Below, piece by piece: positions 4,547-5,460 of a stretch of 5,460 nt of DNA. The notes under the pieces are model-generated. The model did no database searches. It saw only the letters and a program-made list of their open reading frames with translations, and was not told the origin of the DNA. The DNA comes from an uncultured Rothia sp. (lineage in GTDB: Bacteria; Actinomycetota; Actinomycetes; Actinomycetales; Micrococcaceae), in assembly GCF_937976295.1 (NCBI RefSeq), contig NZ_CALJRY010000151.1, positions 1 to 5,460 on the forward strand, given 5' to 3'. Position 1 is the first letter of the stretch; each line of letters starts with the position of its first letter. The position numbers were made by a program, and so were the translations under genes.

Positions 4547-4585
4547 GGTTCAAATAGAGAGACACCTAACTTTCGGGTTGCCACC

Positions 4586-5460
4586 CTATGCTCGCGGATG
4601 CGCCCGCGCGTACGTCTCCGCCAGACGCTTCATCGACACGTGCGTGTAAATCTGCGTGGTCGCCAACGACGAATGCCCCAGCAGCTCCTGCACCGAACGG
4701 ATATCGGCTCCACCATCAACCAGGTGAGTCGCCGCCGAATGGCGCAAAACGTGCGCACCCGAGGCCTGAGTGTTCTCCACCGTGCGCAGCAGGCGGGTCA
4801 GGTCCTCACGAATCTGACGGGCATTCGCACGCCCCCCACGAGGGCCAATAAACAGTGCCGTCACACCCTGAGCGCCCTCCGGAATCCACTGCGGACGACC
4901 ATACGAAACCCAACGATTCAACGCCTTGAGCGCCGGGGTACCCAGCGGCACCACGCGCTCCTTATTGCCCTTACCCAGCACGCGCACCGTCTTATTCGCC
5001 CGGTCCACGCTCTGCAAATCCAGGCCGGTCAGCTCGGAAATACGCATGCCCGAGGCGTACAGCACCTCAACCACGGCTTCGAGGCGCAGCAGGCGTGCAT
5101 CACGAGGATTCTGCGCCCGACGCTCCTGCAGGGTAGTGAGCAGCTGGTTCATCTGCTCACGGCTCAGCACCGGCGGCAGGTGATTCTCCCGCTTGGGAGT
5201 GCGCATACCGCGCGTAGGGTTGGCGTGCACCAGTTCCTCCTCCTGAGCCCAGGTGAAGAACGTGCGCAGGGTCGAACCGCGGCGCGCCACCGTAGAACGA
5301 GCCGCCTGCCGCAAATGCAACGAACCCAACCACTCACGAATCAGAGACGCATCGATACTATCCAGATGCCGCACGCCGCGGCGCGCCATGTAGCCGAAGA
5401 AGCCTTCCAAATCCGAAATATAGGAACGAATCGTCTCTTCGGAACGGTGCTTCTCATAGC
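4586..5460 (-). CDS. xerC: Tyrosine recombinase XerC, N-terminus cut by the window edge
   Basis: XerC acts with XerD at the dif site near the replication terminus to resolve chromosome dimers. About 290 residues are visible, and the frame stays open to the right edge, beginning YEKHRSEETIRSYISDLEGFF; probably only 15-20 residues are missing. A TTG at 5410 is not the real start, because the conserved N-terminal SAM-like domain already runs upstream of it. All catalytic residues are present. Numbered from that TTG, they are Arg123 in YASGMRISEL, Lys147 in VLGKGNKER, His220 and Arg223 in GAHVLRHSAATHL, His246 in LLGHSSLATTQIYTH, and the nucleophile Tyr255. The FIGPRGGRANARQIRED segment is closer to XerC than XerD as I recall those families. 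It could also be a related integrase. It ends in TAG at 4588-4586, 250 bp before fabD on the same strand. Its role is unrelated to lipid synthesis. Confidence 0.88.
   Translation of the reverse strand, partial: YEKHRSEETIRSYISDLEGFFGYMARRGVRHLDSIDASLIREWLGSLHLRQAARSTVARRGSTLRTFFTWAQEEELVHANPTRGMRTPKRENHLPPVLSREQMNQLLTTLQERRAQNPRDARLLRLEAVVEVLYASGMRISELTGLDLQSVDRANKTVRVLGKGNKERVVPLGTPALKALNRWVSYGRPQWIPEGAQGVTALFIGPRGGRANARQIREDLTRLLRTVENTQASGAHVLRHSAATHLVDGGADIRSVQELLGHSSLATTQIYTHVSMKRLAETYARAHPRA

Larger units (their letters stand above)
4336..4585 (-). promoter_or_regulatory. xerC-fabD spacer: likely promoter and control region of the FAS cluster
   Basis: This is the longest intergenic stretch, and it is visibly AT-richer than the flanking genes, as expected of a promoter region. 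In transcription order it holds a terminator-like hairpin with an upstream competing arm (4580-4518), two copies of CTAAGCT 27 bp apart (4510-4504, 4483-4477), a 9-bp inverted repeat (arms 4497-4489 and 4431-4423), two perfect palindromes (ACCGCGGT 4393-4400, CTCTGCAGAG 4377-4386), and the fabD ribosome binding site. TTGAAC at 4428-4423 is a plausible -35 box within a repeat arm, but the hexamer 17 bp downstream (AGACTA) is a poor -10. The promoter itself is therefore not pinned down. Confidence 0.45.

Noticed and set aside
5408..5410. TTG at 5410 as the xerC start
   Set aside because: The conserved N-terminal domain continues upstream in frame to the window edge, so the gene is cut by the window rather than starting here.
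1..5460. CRISPR arrays, tRNA or rRNA genes, toxin-antitoxin or phage defence genes
   Set aside because: I saw no regular array of spacers, no tRNA cloverleaf or rRNA segment, and no candidate defence gene; XerC here looks like the housekeeping recombinase rather than a phage integrase.

Overview
The window looks chromosomal and comes from a moderately GC-rich actinobacterium of the Micrococcaceae. Rothia is my best guess, based on remembered sequence style (the ACP segment around DIDSISMM, the actinobacterial 'NAHATSTP' form of the FabF active site) and on the gene order. No database search was possible. Every gene I can support lies on the minus strand, so the biological 5'-to-3' order runs from high to low coordinates.

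Layout in transcription order. A XerC-type tyrosine recombinase enters from the right edge (5460 to 4586) and lacks only its extreme N-terminus. A 250-bp AT-richer spacer follows (4585-4336), with a terminator-like hairpin, a competing upstream arm and several dyads. Then come the four genes of an actinobacterial type II fatty-acid synthase cluster: fabD (4335-3436), fabH (3319-2294, GTG start), acpP (2071-1829) and fabF (1633-362). After fabF the character of the DNA changes within about 50 bp. A short unidentified frame (89-274, open to 315) and the first 20 codons of an AT-rich gene that leaves at the left edge (61-1) do not look like the usual neighbours.

How the genes work together. FabD loads malonyl groups from malonyl-CoA onto ACP. 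FabH condenses an acyl-CoA primer with malonyl-ACP to start a chain. AcpP carries the growing chain on its phosphopantetheine arm. FabF carries out the later elongation condensations. The reductases and dehydratase needed for a full cycle are not in the window. In an actinobacterium these products feed membrane lipid synthesis. XerC resolves chromosome dimers and has no metabolic link to the cluster.

The proteins look intact and conventional. What deserves attention is the non-coding DNA: the four FAS genes are separated by long spacers (116, 222 and 195 bp), each with visible repeats or dyads. The other notable point is the abrupt junction downstream of fabF. I see no convincing new biological system. 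The best candidates for undescribed biology are the possible attenuator between xerC and fabD and the structured leader of fabF.
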